Shown here: positions 6,471 through 12,461 of the stretch, in pieces | Position numbering within the stretch: position 1 is the first letter of the stretch | How the letters are laid out: each line of letters opens with the position of its first letter | Source of the DNA: JBFLYO01 sp040756745 | Lineage (GTDB): Bacteria; Bacteroidota; Ignavibacteria; UBA10030; UBA6906 | Assembly (NCBI GenBank): GCA_040756745.1 | Contig: JBFLYO010000035.1 | Location: 1-42,104, forward strand | Length of the DNA stretch: 42,104 nt | Direction of reading: 5' to 3' | Notes under the pieces: generated by a model | What the model was told of the DNA's origin: nothing | The model's input: only the letters and a program-made list of their open reading frames with translations | Database searches by the model: none | Position numbers and translations under genes: made by a program

Positions 6471-6854
6471 TTAATCCTTCTTCTTGCTCATTCCCTGGAT
6501 GATTTTCAAGATTGCCTCTTTGTCACCGGAATCGAGCTTCGCTAGTGCCTCAACAATCTGTTTGATTTGCTCCCGCTGTTCCTCGCTGATATTGCCTGGC
6601 ATGGAGAAGAAGACACCAGGCTGGTATGGCTGATGCGATTCTTGGACCATGGGTTGTTTCTCTTCAGCAAAGAAATCAACGATCTGGACCCCTAGAGCCT
6701 TCGCAATCCTAGTCAAGAGCTCTGTATCGGGATCGCTCTTACCCCTTTCGATTTTCGAGATATAGGTCACGTTTACGCCCACCTGCTCTGCCACGTATTC
6801 CTGAGAGAGATCCTTTTCCCTCCGGATCCGTCGAATTTTTTCCCCTATTGTCAT
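6471..6854 (-). CDS. XRE-family phage repressor (CI-like)
   Basis: The 127-aa form starting at 6854 begins MTIGEKIRRIRREKDLSQ, the usual start of a Cro/CI helix-turn-helix (about residues 5-60, recognition helix near NVTYISKIERG). An in-frame ATG at 6920 would add 22 residues (hydrophobic and Pro-rich) outside the domain, so 6854 is preferred. The C-terminal half has no LexA-type peptidase domain; it is a Gln/Glu-rich linker and a helical tail ending in a KKKD. Regulation by the downstream ImmA-like peptidase is therefore more likely than RecA-driven self-cleavage. It faces the RHH gene across a shared control region. Confidence 0.88.
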   Translation of the reverse strand: MTIGEKIRRIRREKDLSQEYVAEQVGVNVTYISKIERGKSDPDTELLTRIAKALGVQIVDFFAEEKQPMVQESHQPYQPGVFFSMPGNISEEQREQIKQIVEALAKLDSGDKEAILKIIQGMSKKKD

Positions 6855-7056
6855 GTCGCCAATGTAGTTAAGCGGGATTGGCAACGTAACGGCGGGAGAA
6901 TATAAAATTTGCCCCATCATGGCATTTTATGAATCCAGTGCAAATTAGCCGATTATTGGGTCGAAGTGCTCAAATTCTTGGAATTTATCGGGCTTGCGGC
7001 ATTTGCTTTTCTTGCCCTATGAGTCTATCTTTTGCCCACCCAAGGCATGATGAAAA
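6855..7056. promoter_or_regulatory. Divergent control region between repressor and early genes
   Basis: This roughly 200-bp AT-richer region lies between the leftward repressor and the rightward RHH gene. It contains the inverted repeat ATAAAAT (6902-6908) and ATTTTAT (6924-6930) with a 15-bp spacer, and a second pair AATTTGC (6906-6912) and GCAAATT (6940-6946). These are candidate operators for the XRE repressor or the RHH protein. I found no convincing leftward promoter hexamers. Confidence 0.55.
7003..7031 (+). promoter_or_regulatory. Putative rightward early promoter
   Basis: TTGCTT (7003-7008) and TATCTT (7026-7031) are separated by exactly 17 bp, and the implied start point leaves about a 20-nt leader before the GTG of the RHH gene. 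It lies on the early side of the control region, matching a PR-like position. Confidence 0.5.
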
Positions 7057-7257
7057 GTGCACAAGACTTTCGCATTCCGGATCGATTCCCGCGTGGCTGA
7101 GCTCATCGAGGCCGATGCACGAGCACAATTCTCAGACGAGAGTGCCATCCTCCGGCAGATCGTGCACAAGCACTATGGGATCGCTGCAAGTGAACCGACT
7201 GCATCGCGCAGACGTCGCAAGCAAGATACGAAGCCCAACCCGATCGGTGCTGAATAA
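7057..7257 (+). CDS. Ribbon-helix-helix (Arc/CopG-like) DNA-binding protein
   Basis: This 66-aa protein uses a GTG start. It reads as an RHH domain: strand HKTFAFRID, helix SRVAELIEADARAQF, then a second helix from SDESAILRQIVHKHYG, followed by a basic tail (SRRRRKQD). RHH proteins dimerise and bind short operators. As the first rightward gene opposite the repressor it holds the position of Cro, so it may be the anti-repressor arm of the switch. ATG codons at 7047 and 7050 are in another frame, so GTG is the only suitable start. A convergent gene follows. Confidence 0.7.
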   Translation: MHKTFAFRIDSRVAELIEADARAQFSDESAILRQIVHKHYGIAASEPTASRRRRKQDTKPNPIGAE

Positions 7258-7298
7258 TCGGAGTCTTGAATATGCCAGGCCAGAAGTCCGTGAACTCT

Positions 7299-7778
7299 CT
7301 AACGATAGCTGGTTCGCATTCTCAAAGGCGGTGGCGGAGGCTCATTGGTATTGGCCATAGTGAAGTTGCAGCGCGGGCACGCATATACTCTGTCGTGCTT
7401 TCCCTGGAGGATAGACTTCTGCTTCGCCTGCCAGCAATTTGGGCACAACCAGTGCACGGGCTCAACGGACTCCGCCGATTTCTTGTACACGTAAATGAAG
7501 ATCTTCGGACAGATCTCGGTAAGGGCATAGTCAGCCTCTGTCTTCTTCCAGTTCTCAAACTCCATCAGCTTTTTGGAGAGCTCGCCTTTCTCTTCAATGA
7601 GCGTTTGATGCTCCGATTGCAGCGTAAGAGCGAAAGACTGCACGGAAAGGAGTCGGCTGAAGAGTTCGGAAAGCTCATCGTCGAGCTTCGCCTTGTCCAT
7701 GACAGCTTTAAGTCCCTTCGCAAAGTCAACAGCGCCTTTAACGGCGGTTACAAGTGCCACGAGTTCACTTGCAGACAT
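7299..7778 (-). CDS. Coiled-coil protein with C-terminal zinc ribbon
   Basis: This 159-aa leftward gene lies within the rightward early region and has a good SD (GGAGG) seven bases before its ATG. Residues 1-80 are helical and charged (coiled-coil-like). Residues about 109-136 form a zinc ribbon, CPNC then CPRC separated by 21 residues, followed by a run of prolines. Similar coiled-coil/zinc-ribbon phage proteins exist but their function is not known to me. Being oriented against the early operon and next to a symmetric intergenic repeat, it may be expressed in the lysogen and controlled separately. Confidence 0.72.
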   Translation of the reverse strand: MSASELVALVTAVKGAVDFAKGLKAVMDKAKLDDELSELFSRLLSVQSFALTLQSEHQTLIEEKGELSKKLMEFENWKKTEADYALTEICPKIFIYVYKKSAESVEPVHWLCPNCWQAKQKSILQGKHDRVYACPRCNFTMANTNEPPPPPLRMRTSYR

Positions 7779-7785
7779 TAAAATG

Positions 7786-7851
7786 CCTCCAGTTAGGTTC
7801 GTGAAATGTTGGTTGCGCGCACAGCTGGCAAAGTAGCGAACCCTCTGGAGG
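7786..7851. repeat. Long interrupted inverted repeat between divergent genes
   Basis: The left arm has CCTCCAG (7786-7792) and GGTTCG (7796-7801). The right arm mirrors them as CGAACC (7837-7842) and CTGGAGG (7845-7851). Both 7-bp and 6-bp blocks are perfect. The outer blocks include the SD of the leftward zinc-ribbon gene and its mirror image upstream of the CII-like gene. It could be an operator pair or an RNA stem that masks ribosome entry. Confidence 0.6.
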
Positions 7852-7866
7852 TAAACAACTGACCCG

Positions 7867-8307
7867 ATGCGCTCCTACAACCCGAAAGTCGACATACTCG
7901 CCCAGGAATTCAAAGACCGGATGATTCAGGCTCTGGGCGATAGCACACTCACCCAGGAAGCGATCGCGGATGCGCTCGCTACTACCCAGGGGACGATCTC
8001 CCGCTGGCTTAACTACACATCAGAAGTCCATACGCCCGCCTTCGCGCTCGCAGTCATTCCGAAAGAAATCTCTGTTCCTCTATTGCGCTTCCTCGCCCGC
8101 GCGCACGGATACGAGCTCAAAATGCAGACGGAAAAGGAGGAACTTGACGGGCGGCTCGATGATGAAGCGCTTGCGATCACGAAGGAACTTGGCTCGCTGA
8201 TCGGTGATTTCCAGGAACATCCGGAGAAGAAGCCGGCGCTCTTGAGGCATCTGGACCGGATGGAAAGAGAGATCGTTCACGCCCGTTCGGAGATCGAATC
8301 ACAATGA
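7867..8307 (+). CDS. CII-like helix-turn-helix regulator
   Basis: This 146-aa protein has an HTH at about residues 27-50 (LTQEAIADALATTQGTISRWL) written here as its span, followed by a segment IPKEISVPLLRFLARAHGYEL that resembles the phage regulatory protein CII (CP76-type) family. The C-terminal third is charged and helical, suiting oligomerisation. CII-type proteins activate establishment promoters in lysogeny. Its start codon lies 15 bases after a GGAGG, a long spacing, so a neighbouring weaker site may be used. The stop overlaps the next start. Confidence 0.65.
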   Translation: MRSYNPKVDILAQEFKDRMIQALGDSTLTQEAIADALATTQGTISRWLNYTSEVHTPAFALAVIPKEISVPLLRFLARAHGYELKMQTEKEELDGRLDDEALAITKELGSLIGDFQEHPEKKPALLRHLDRMEREIVHARSEIESQ

Positions 8308-8567
8308 AGAAGATTTCAAACCCGCTGGAACTTGCCCCCGAGGCGCTCCTGTCCATGCGCCAGGCCGCGGTCGTTATGAACGTGAGCGAGAAGTACATGC
8401 GGAAGCTCGTCTCGGATGGCGAAGTCCGCTGCATCCACTGGGGCGAGTCTCAAGAGCCCAGGGTCCCCCGCTGGGCTCTCAAGGAATGGCAGGAGCGGGC
8501 GCTGAGAGGCCAGGGGCGCTCGATCGATGAGATGCTCTCATACCGGCCCCGGAGGAGAGCCTCATGA
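8304..8567 (+). CDS. Excisionase-like / HTH_17-type DNA-binding protein
   Basis: This 87-aa protein contains a winged helix of the MerR/excisionase kind: SMRQAAVVMNVSEKYMRKLV (residues about 17-36), then a wing and the RVPRWALKEWQERAL segment, the classic ending in which Trp packs against the helix. Such small proteins act as Xis or as operator-binding regulators. The start overlaps the previous stop by ATGA, and the stop overlaps the next gene, so it is part of a tight early operon. Whether it directs excision by the integrase cannot be told from sequence. Confidence 0.68.
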   Translation: MKKISNPLELAPEALLSMRQAAVVMNVSEKYMRKLVSDGEVRCIHWGESQEPRVPRWALKEWQERALRGQGRSIDEMLSYRPRRRAS

Positions 8568-8755
8568 CGCGCTTCATTGCTGAATACGTGGACAGGCAAT
8601 CCCGGCGCCGCGCATGCTATGTCGACATCGATGAAGGGGAGAAGCCGGATGCGCGCGATAGTGCCGTCCGGAAGCAGATCGAGAAGCTCTCTCCGCACTT
8701 CATCCGCGTTGTGAAATACTACCGCGCGCCGGCGAACACGAGGGGAAAACTGTGA
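8564..8755 (+). CDS. Small basic protein of unknown function
   Basis: This 63-aa protein overlaps its neighbours at both ends (ATGA at 8564; stop overlapping the GTG at 8752), so it lies in a translationally coupled block. It is mixed charged, begins MTRFIAEYVDRQSRRRACYVDID and has no cysteine cluster or membrane segment. A short two-strand, one-helix fold is plausible. I do not recognise a family. Confidence 0.6.
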   Translation: MTRFIAEYVDRQSRRRACYVDIDEGEKPDARDSAVRKQIEKLSPHFIRVVKYYRAPANTRGKL

Positions 8756-8952
8756 CGAATCTAGAAGGAATCCTCTCAGTGATTGCAATTCAGGGTCTTG
8801 CCCTCGGTTGGCTCCTGCGCAAGTCTTGGTACGATGGCGTAAAGAGACATCGCGCACTGAGTATCATAGTCACCATCTGCATCCTCTGGACCGTCATATC
8901 AATCGCCGCCGATCTTTTGACCGGGCAACAACTCCTCCATCTCTTCAATTGA
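8752..8952 (+). CDS. Small membrane protein with two predicted transmembrane helices
   Basis: This 66-aa protein starts with GTG overlapping the upstream stop. Hydrophobic stretches at about residues 6-22 (ILSVIAIQGLALGWLL) and 37-54 (LSIIVTICILWTVISIA) flank a short basic loop with Lys, Arg and His, giving a hairpin with the loop on the cytoplasmic side. Small early membrane proteins may serve in superinfection exclusion or be antiholins. No family recognised. Confidence 0.6.
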   Translation: MTNLEGILSVIAIQGLALGWLLRKSWYDGVKRHRALSIIVTICILWTVISIAADLLTGQQLLHLFN

Positions 8953-8960
8953 GAAATCCC

Positions 8961-9260
8961 ATGTCAACTGTAATCGATGCTTATCTGGTGCTGCTTGGTT
9001 TCGTCGCCGGTTTCGCCCTGATCGGCTGGGCGACGTTTGGCAGGATGCGCCGCCGGCTGGATCGTGATGTGCCGAGGCCTCCAAAGATCGACCGGAATGT
9101 AAGGCCACTCACGGAGGAAGAGCACCGGGGGCTCGTAGGCGAGATCCTGCCGGGAGATATGCTGGATCACCTCCGGCGCGGTCCGGACTGTGGCGCACAG
9201 TCAACCTCCGAGGGCTCTCCGGCCGATAGCATCACTCACCGCATCGTCAGCCTGAACTGA
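8961..9260 (+). CDS. Single-pass membrane protein of unknown function
   Basis: This 99-aa protein begins with ATG eight bases after the previous stop. One hydrophobic helix at about residues 3-24 is followed by an Arg-rich segment (GRMRRRLDRD), so the C-terminal 70 residues would be cytoplasmic. That part is polar with no motif I know. Together with the previous gene it forms a pair of small membrane proteins in the early operon. Confidence 0.6.
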   Translation: MSTVIDAYLVLLGFVAGFALIGWATFGRMRRRLDRDVPRPPKIDRNVRPLTEEEHRGLVGEILPGDMLDHLRRGPDCGAQSTSEGSPADSITHRIVSLN

Positions 9261-9269
9261 AGCGCCTAC

Positions 9270-9331
9270 TGCCGGGGGCCGTTCCGGCAGAGTGAAAGGG
9301 AGCCAGGCGATCCGGGGTTGGGCCGCCTGGC
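9270..9331 (+). promoter_or_regulatory. Two consecutive hairpins in the leader of the HD hydrolase gene
   Basis: CTGCCGG (9270-9276) pairs perfectly with CCGGCAG (9285-9291), and GCCAGGCG (9302-9309) pairs perfectly with CGCCTGGC (9324-9331). They fill most of the 103-bp gap before the gene. Neither is followed by a T-run, so they are not simple terminators; RNA control or mRNA processing is possible. Confidence 0.55.
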
Positions 9332-9363
9332 AACCTCCTTCCCGAACTGAGAGTGAATTGAAC

Positions 9364-9939
9364 ATGGGCTGGATCCAGACCTATCGAGGAAAGAGATTTG
9401 ACCCTTTGACGCCCGACACCAACCTCGTCTCGATCATCGATATCGCCCATGCGTTATCAAACATCCCTCGTTTGGGCGGCCATGCCAAGCCCTTTTATTC
9501 CGTCGCACAACATTCAATCCTCGTTGCAGAGATCGTCCCGGAGTTCGGACTGCAGGCACTCCTGCATGATGCAACGGAAGCCTATCTCCTGGATATTCCT
9601 TCGCCGATCAAACACAGCCATGAATTCCTCGCCTACCGGAGGGCAGAGGAGAAACTGCACCGTGAGATCATGTGGCACTTTGGGCTCTCTGCGCTTCTCC
9701 CCGATGAAGTACGCGCGGCGGACCGGCTTGCCCTCAAGCTCGAAGCGAACTGGCACATGAGCCCCATGGATCCGGAGTTGGCGGAAGAACTCGCTCTCCT
9801 TCCCGGGACCATGACGGCATACGGCATGTTCCGCACACCGCTCGGGCCTCGTGAGGCTGAAACGCGCTTCCTCACCACATTTCATGACTACTGGAAGGAC
9901 CATGCGGCATCTCTCCCAAATCCGGAGATGGTGCCATGA
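9364..9939 (+). CDS. HD-domain phosphohydrolase (YfbR-like nucleotidase type)
   Basis: This 191-aa protein has the HD-family pattern: FYSVAQHSILVAE near residue 46, then ALLHDATEAYLLDIPSPIK near 68, supplying His, His-Asp and a distal Asp for metal binding. A further D is seen in EVRAADRLALKLE. This variant is frequent in phages and resembles YfbR 5'-deoxynucleotidases, which hydrolyse dNMPs; dNTPase-like action is the alternative. It starts the coupled group HD, VRR-NUC, HerA-like ATPase, and its stop overlaps the nuclease start (ATGA). The substrate cannot be assigned from sequence. Confidence 0.82.
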   Translation: MGWIQTYRGKRFDPLTPDTNLVSIIDIAHALSNIPRLGGHAKPFYSVAQHSILVAEIVPEFGLQALLHDATEAYLLDIPSPIKHSHEFLAYRRAEEKLHREIMWHFGLSALLPDEVRAADRLALKLEANWHMSPMDPELAEELALLPGTMTAYGMFRTPLGPREAETRFLTTFHDYWKDHAASLPNPEMVP

Positions 9940-10265
9940 ATCGGACCAATAGTACGACGGGGGCGATTATCCAATATCTCATGGCGAGGGGGCATCTCGC
10001 GCACCGGAACAACACAACAGGGATCTATGATCCTCGGACCGGTCGTTGGCGGAGTATCGCGCGCGGGTCCCGGGGCGTTGGCGATATCCTCTGCTGTGTG
10101 AAAGGCGGCTACTGGCTCGAGATCGAAGTGAAAACAGGCAAGGATAAGCCGAGCGTGTCGCAACTCCAGCGCCGGGAGCGCGTCGAAAGGACCCGCGGCG
10201 TATACCTTGTCGCTTCCTCGTTCGATGATTTCCTCGAGAAGTTTCTCAAGGCAGAATTTCGCTAG
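9936..10265 (+). CDS. VRR-NUC-type nuclease
   Basis: This 109-aa protein matches the stand-alone VRR-NUC fold of the PD-(D/E)xK superfamily: GDIL with D50, the LEIEVKTG strand with E64 and K66, and SVSQLQRRERVE with Q76, then a last strand GVYLVASSFDDF. VRR-NUC enzymes cut branched or structured DNA such as flaps and Holliday junctions. Start is coupled to the HD gene and the next gene begins 7 bp after its stop, encoding a HerA-like ATPase. HerA partners with a nuclease (NurA) in archaea, so this pair may act together; that link is inference. Confidence 0.78.
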   Translation: MNRTNSTTGAIIQYLMARGHLAHRNNTTGIYDPRTGRWRSIARGSRGVGDILCCVKGGYWLEIEVKTGKDKPSVSQLQRRERVERTRGVYLVASSFDDFLEKFLKAEFR

Positions 10266-10272
10266 AAGACAA

Positions 10273-11646
10273 ATGAAGCATGAACTGGAGATCGGCACGC
10301 TGATGAGCGGGGCGAAATTCACGCTCCCGCTTGATCTCGTCACGCGGACGCTTGCCATTATTGCGATCCGCGGCGCCGGCAAAACTATAGCCGCCACCGT
10401 GATCGCTGAAGAGTTCTGTGAGTGCGGAATGCCATGGGTGGCGCTGGACCCGGTGGGAGTGTGGTGGGGTCTCCGGTGCAATCCGGAAGGGGGCCCGGGG
10501 GGATATCCTGTTGTCGTCCTCGGGGGTGAGCACGCCGATATTCCGATCGAAAAGCATATCGGCGCCCGCGTCGCCGATGCGATTCTGCAGGAGAATGTCT
10601 CCTGTGTCGTCGACCTCAGTGGTGAATCGAAGAATACCTGGCGACAATTCGTGGCTGATTTCTGCGACCGGCTGATGGAGCTCCGGCCGGCGGTCCCGCG
10701 GCATATCTTCATCGAGGAGGCACCTGAGTTCGTGCCGCAGAAACCGATGGGAGAGCAGAAGAGATCCCTGGCTGCCGTCGATCGGCTGATCCGCCTCGGA
10801 CGGAACCGTGGCTACGGTGCCACGCTGATCAGTCAGCGCTTCGCAACGATCCAGAAGGACGTGCTTACGCAATGTGAGAGTCTGCTTGCGCTTCGCTCGA
10901 TCGGCAAGCCGGACCGCTCAGCTGTCCGCAACTGGATTGCTGAATGCATTACCGGTGCGCACGCCGAGCGGGATGCTGCGAAGTTTCTCGATTCCTTGGT
11001 GGGCCTTCCGGACGGCCAGGGATGGTTTTGGAGCCCACAGTGGTTGAAAATCTTCAGCCAGATCAGGATCCGCCGGCGGAAGACGTATCACCCGGGCGCG
11101 ACGCGGACAGTAGGTGAGGCCCCAAAGCAGGTCCAGCTCTCTGACGTCAAGGAGTTCGTGGACCGGTTTGGCTCTGCACTCGCCAAGGAATCAGAGAAGA
11201 GAGAAGCAAGGAAGACGTCGACCGTATCCATGGATTCAGCTAGGGTGGTGCCAGTGGATCCAATGACGGAAGAGAATGCGCGTCTCCGTGCCCAGGTGGC
11301 AGACCTTCACCGGCAACTCGGTGAGGCGAAGGCGGCGCTCCAGGCAATCCGGAAAGTAATGGAGCCCGAATACCGGGCGATGCAGAAGCTGTTTTCCGAG
11401 ATCGATTCGGCCGCTGCTGCAGTCGGGATCGATGCCGGGCGGTATGAGATTTGGAGGGCGCGGCTCAATTCGGGCGAATGGCAGCTTCTACAATTCTTCG
11501 TCGAAAAACGAACGCTCACGAAGCAACAGATGCAAATTCTTATGGGACGAAACCGCGAGACCGTCCGGCTCTACTGCGGCAAGCTCGTGCGCGCGGGCCT
11601 GGTTGCCAAAGAAGGCGATCACTGGATCCTCCAGGAGCTTCAATGA
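10273..11646 (+). CDS. HerA/FtsK-like P-loop ATPase with C-terminal winged helix
   Basis: This 457-aa protein has a Walker A (RGAGKT, residues 33-38; the usual leading Gly is Ala31), the DPVGVWWGL segment, a Walker B HIFIEE (144-149), RLGRNRGYGATLISQRF typical of HerA-like proteins, and the conserved arginine region after it. Residues 340-400 are helical and coiled-coil-like; 400-457 read as a winged helix (TLTKQQMQILMGRNRETVR). HerA ATPases form hexamers that move along DNA and drive nuclease partners. The preceding gene is a nuclease. In this phage, which lacks an obvious replicative helicase, it might serve replication, recombination or DNA processing. Confidence 0.83.
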   Translation: MKHELEIGTLMSGAKFTLPLDLVTRTLAIIAIRGAGKTIAATVIAEEFCECGMPWVALDPVGVWWGLRCNPEGGPGGYPVVVLGGEHADIPIEKHIGARVADAILQENVSCVVDLSGESKNTWRQFVADFCDRLMELRPAVPRHIFIEEAPEFVPQKPMGEQKRSLAAVDRLIRLGRNRGYGATLISQRFATIQKDVLTQCESLLALRSIGKPDRSAVRNWIAECITGAHAERDAAKFLDSLVGLPDGQGWFWSPQWLKIFSQIRIRRRKTYHPGATRTVGEAPKQVQLSDVKEFVDRFGSALAKESEKREARKTSTVSMDSARVVPVDPMTEENARLRAQVADLHRQLGEAKAALQAIRKVMEPEYRAMQKLFSEIDSAAAAVGIDAGRYEIWRARLNSGEWQLLQFFVEKRTLTKQQMQILMGRNRETVRLYCGKLVRAGLVAKEGDHWILQELQ

Positions 11647-11936
11647 GAGAGAGGCCCGACCGGTTTTCCTCAAATGCTGCGCAGGCCCAACGGACCGCGC
11701 GGCATCTCTCGGACTTCATTCAAACGAATCTCCATCACTTGCGGAAAGTGGACAGGACGGGCAAGCTTGAAAAGGATGCTGCGAGTTTCCATGCGCGCCT
11801 TCAAAGGGGAGAGGAACTCACCGGAAACCAGCTCTCATATCTCGAAGCCCTGTATGAGAAGACGATGGCCGGGGCTGGCTTCCCCTCGGTCGACACACAT
11901 CACGATAAGCGCCCCCGAAGTCTCAAATTCGGATGA
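11643..11936 (+). CDS. Small helical protein, unknown function
   Basis: This 97-aa protein starts in an ATGA overlap with the HerA-like gene, which indicates coupling. It is polar and mostly helical by composition (AQRTARHLSDFIQTNLHHL, LEKDAASFHARLQRGEELTG). The tail is basic (HHDKRPRSLKFG). No cysteine motif, membrane segment or enzyme signature is seen. It could be an accessory subunit of the ATPase-nuclease pair; that is only by position. Confidence 0.6.
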   Translation: MRERPDRFSSNAAQAQRTARHLSDFIQTNLHHLRKVDRTGKLEKDAASFHARLQRGEELTGNQLSYLEALYEKTMAGAGFPSVDTHHDKRPRSLKFG

Positions 11937-11960
11937 GAGAATGCGTGAAAGTGGAAAGGC

Positions 11961-12239
11961 ATGGAAAAGATTGCTGAGAATAGGGTTGTACCACGCTCGG
12001 AAGACGGGATCAGGTCCTTATATCGGGACCGGATCAGACTGCTCAGAAGGCGAATACGGCGCAAATCGATCCGGAGAGTTGCCGAGGATATGAAGTTGAG
12101 CCATACCACTTTGCGGAACATCCTGGCTGGCCGACGTGTCTCCCGGCGCACAATGGTCAGAATCATCCAGAAGACCACAGGCCGGAAACGCAGAGAGTTT
12201 CACCGCATTGTTGGGCACTGGATTCCGGATAGCATATAG
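11961..12239 (+). CDS. Highly basic small HTH-like protein
   Basis: This 92-aa protein is rich in Arg and Lys. Residues about 38-60 (SIRRVAEDMKLSHTTLRNIL) form a plausible helix-turn-helix like the one in XRE or lambda Cro-type proteins, with AGRRVSRRT after it. It stands alone with a 24-bp gap on each side. A DNA-binding regulator of late early-gene expression is a fair inference; the operator is not identified. Confidence 0.62.
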   Translation: MEKIAENRVVPRSEDGIRSLYRDRIRLLRRRIRRKSIRRVAEDMKLSHTTLRNILAGRRVSRRTMVRIIQKTTGRKRREFHRIVGHWIPDSI

Positions 12240-12260
12240 AAAACCATTGAGGTACTACTC

Positions 12261-12461
12261 ATGCCCAAGCCAAACGAGAGTGTAGTGCTGCTCAATATCC
12301 GCCGACTGCAGAAAGAGAACGACGAGATGCGTCGGCTGCTTGCCAGGAAGAGGGAGCTGCAGGATGAGCTGAAGGAAATCAACAAAATGATCGATGCGGC
12401 ATTCGGGAAAATCTCGGAATGGATCGCCAAAGCAGATCAGGAGGAACTGAATCTTGACTGA
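12261..12461 (+). CDS. Short coiled-coil protein
   Basis: This 66-aa protein is almost entirely a heptad-patterned helix (VVLLNIRRLQKENDEMRRLL and onward to KEINKMIDAAF). It overlaps the start of the ParB-like gene by 8 bases (12454), so the two are coupled. A role as a partner of the ParB-like protein is possible. I recognise no family. Confidence 0.62.
   Translation: MPKPNESVVLLNIRRLQKENDEMRRLLARKRELQDELKEINKMIDAAFGKISEWIAKADQEELNLD

Noticed and set aside
6855..6920. Longer repressor starting at 6920
   Set aside because: The 22 added residues lie before the normal start of the XRE domain, and the region is better used as control DNA with inverted repeats.
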